Below are positions 62,957-64,000 of a stretch of 64,000 nucleotides of DNA, piece by piece. Each line of letters starts with the position of its first letter. Positions within the stretch are counted from its first letter, which is position 1. The position numbers and the translations under genes were made by a program. The DNA comes from Lentzea alba (GTDB lineage Bacteria > Actinomycetota > Actinomycetes > Mycobacteriales > Pseudonocardiaceae): contig NZ_JAAMPJ010000002.1 of assembly GCF_011067745.1 (NCBI RefSeq), forward strand, positions 496,001 through 560,000. The letters run 5' to 3'. Below the pieces are notes generated by a model. The model saw nothing but the letters and a program-made list of their open reading frames with translations. It was not told the origin of the DNA and ran no database searches.

Positions 62957-63976
62957 ATGACCGACCGTGTGCTCGCGATCGACGGCGGCAACAGCAAGAC
63001 CGCTGTGCTGCTGGTCGACGCGGACGGCAAGGTGCTCGCGCAGGTGCGCGGGCCCGGCGCACCCCCGCAGACCGTGGGCATGAAGCGCGGACTCGACGTG
63101 TTCGAGGAACTGGCACGCGAGGCCGCGGCGCTGGCGGGACTGTCGCCCGACGAGCCGATCGCCTCGCACACAGCCGCGTACCTGGCCGGAGCCGACCTCC
63201 CGCGCGAAGAGGAGGACCTGACCCGGGAGATCACCAAACGGGGCTGGTCCACCACCACCTTCGTGGGCAACGACACCTTCGCCCTGCTCCGCGCCGGCAC
63301 CAACTCCGGTGTGGGCGTGGCCGTGGTCTGCGGTGCGGGCATCAACGCGGTGGGCGTGGCCCACGACGGCCGGACCCACCGCTTCCCCGCCCTGGGCGCC
63401 ATCTCCGGCGACTGGGGTGGCGGCGGCCAGCTCGGCAACGACGCCCTGTGGCACGCGGTCCGCGCGGAGGACGGCCGGGGCGAGCCCACCGAGCTCCTGC
63501 CGGCCCTGCTCGCCCACTACGACGAGAGCTCGATCCTCAAGGTGGTCGAAAAGATCCACTTCGAGGAGATCGCACTGGACCCGCACGCCCTGTGCCCCCT
63601 CGTCTTCGAGGTGGCCGCCCGAGGTGACGCCGTGGCCCTGGCCCAGGTCGAGCGCCTCGTGGAGGAGATCGTCCTGCTGTCCACCGTCTCGTTGCGCAAG
63701 CTCGACCTGATGGACGAGCCGGTGGACATCGTGCTCGGCGGCGGCGTCATCACGAACACGGGCGACGTGGTGGTCGGTCCGGTCCGCGAACGAGTGCTGG
63801 AAGCGGCGCCACTGGCCCAGGTCCGCGTCGTCGACGTGCCCCCGGTCGTGGGGGCCGCGCTGGCGGGGCTGGACACCATCGGAGCTTCACCGGGCGCGGA
63901 GCTGAGGCTGCGCTCGGCCTACCACGATCACCTGCCGGCCACCGAGTCCACAGTGGACGTCATGGCCAGCGGGTGA
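62957..63976 (+). CDS. BadF/BadG-type sugar kinase
   Basis: A 339-aa ASKHA-fold kinase. Phosphate-1 is VLAIDGGNSKTAVLLVD, the middle part has GVGVAVVCGAGINAVGV and ISGDWGGGGQLGNDALWHAVRAEDG, and adenosine-site residues are near VDIVLGGGVITN. It belongs to the GlcNAc-kinase-like group but differs clearly from the one at 48215. It starts five bases after the GH4 gene. In this operon it may phosphorylate the imported glycoside before GH4 cleavage, or the free sugar after it. Confidence 0.85.
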   Translation: MTDRVLAIDGGNSKTAVLLVDADGKVLAQVRGPGAPPQTVGMKRGLDVFEELAREAAALAGLSPDEPIASHTAAYLAGADLPREEEDLTREITKRGWSTTTFVGNDTFALLRAGTNSGVGVAVVCGAGINAVGVAHDGRTHRFPALGAISGDWGGGGQLGNDALWHAVRAEDGRGEPTELLPALLAHYDESSILKVVEKIHFEEIALDPHALCPLVFEVAARGDAVALAQVERLVEEIVLLSTVSLRKLDLMDEPVDIVLGGGVITNTGDVVVGPVRERVLEAAPLAQVRVVDVPPVVGAALAGLDTIGASPGAELRLRSAYHDHLPATESTVDVMASG

Positions 63977-64000
63977 TCCCTTGAACCCCGTCTCAGGGGG

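Noticed and set aside
63960..64000. Possible terminator at the end of the window
   Set aside because: An incipient ACCCC/GGGGG pairing is visible, but the window ends before a full hairpin can be judged.

Overview
The window is high-GC actinobacterial DNA, most probably from the Pseudonocardiaceae (a Lentzea/Saccharothrix-like genome; an inference from gene content, GTG/TTG start use, XRE-DUF397 pairs and DasR-type control, not from any search). No rRNA, tRNA, CRISPR array, prophage or intact insertion sequence was recognised.

Positions 1-17200 are a housekeeping block: psd and pssA (phosphatidylethanolamine synthesis), a double-AAA ATPase, a LytR_C protein, a DUF3263 protein and peptide deformylase, then thiamine synthesis in two groups (thiC-thiD, and thiG-thiS-thiO facing thiE), each group led by a TPP riboswitch. 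From memory this resembles the moeA2-psd-pssA ... def ... thiC-thiD ... thiE/thiO/thiS/thiG region of Mycobacterium tuberculosis, here interrupted by an aldo/keto reductase-LysE pair, a TetR-SRPBCC pair and a small accessory patch (11.7-14.0 kb) with regulators and degraded-looking sequence. Positions 17200-24100 hold a DODA-type dioxygenase, a secreted chymotrypsin-like protease, a tandem pair of PLP-dependent threonine-dehydratase-like enzymes, a methyltransferase and a DHA2 drug exporter.

Positions 24135-34008 form an amino-sugar island: dasR, the dasABC importer, an intracellular GH3 beta-N-acetylglucosaminidase, a SIS-type glucosamine-6-phosphate deaminase, nagA and a second GntR (FadR-type) regulator. 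Two sequences closely matching the DasR operator (dre) lie exactly before dasA and nagA. Together they import chito-oligosaccharides, trim them to GlcNAc, then (after phosphorylation by a kinase such as the one at 48215) deacetylate and deaminate to fructose-6-phosphate. A NYN-domain nuclease and a LysR-dapA pair follow.

Positions 36685-45233 (minus strand) are one long, tightly overlapping operon for non-phosphorylative L-fucose breakdown: RbsABC-type importer, mutarotase, aldo/keto reductase (fucose dehydrogenase), lactonase, fuconate dehydratase, SDR dehydrogenase and FAH-type hydrolase, giving pyruvate plus lactate. It is followed by a secreted subtilase, an amino-sugar kinase and a secreted GH62 arabinofuranosidase with a ricin-type carbohydrate module under a LacI-like operator.

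Positions 51082-57128 are an accessory stretch: uncharacterised membrane and acidic proteins, a decayed VapBC toxin-antitoxin pair, an XRE/DUF397 pair whose 3' end has been duplicated around a small Q-rich membrane protein gene (a paralogue of another at 52268), a DUF3558 lipoprotein and a DUF3159 membrane protein. Positions 57255-63976 are a second sugar locus: ROK regulator, ABC importer, GH4 phospho-glycosidase and a BadF-type kinase, which suggests import of a glycoside followed by intracellular phosphorylation and phospho-hydrolysis without a PTS.
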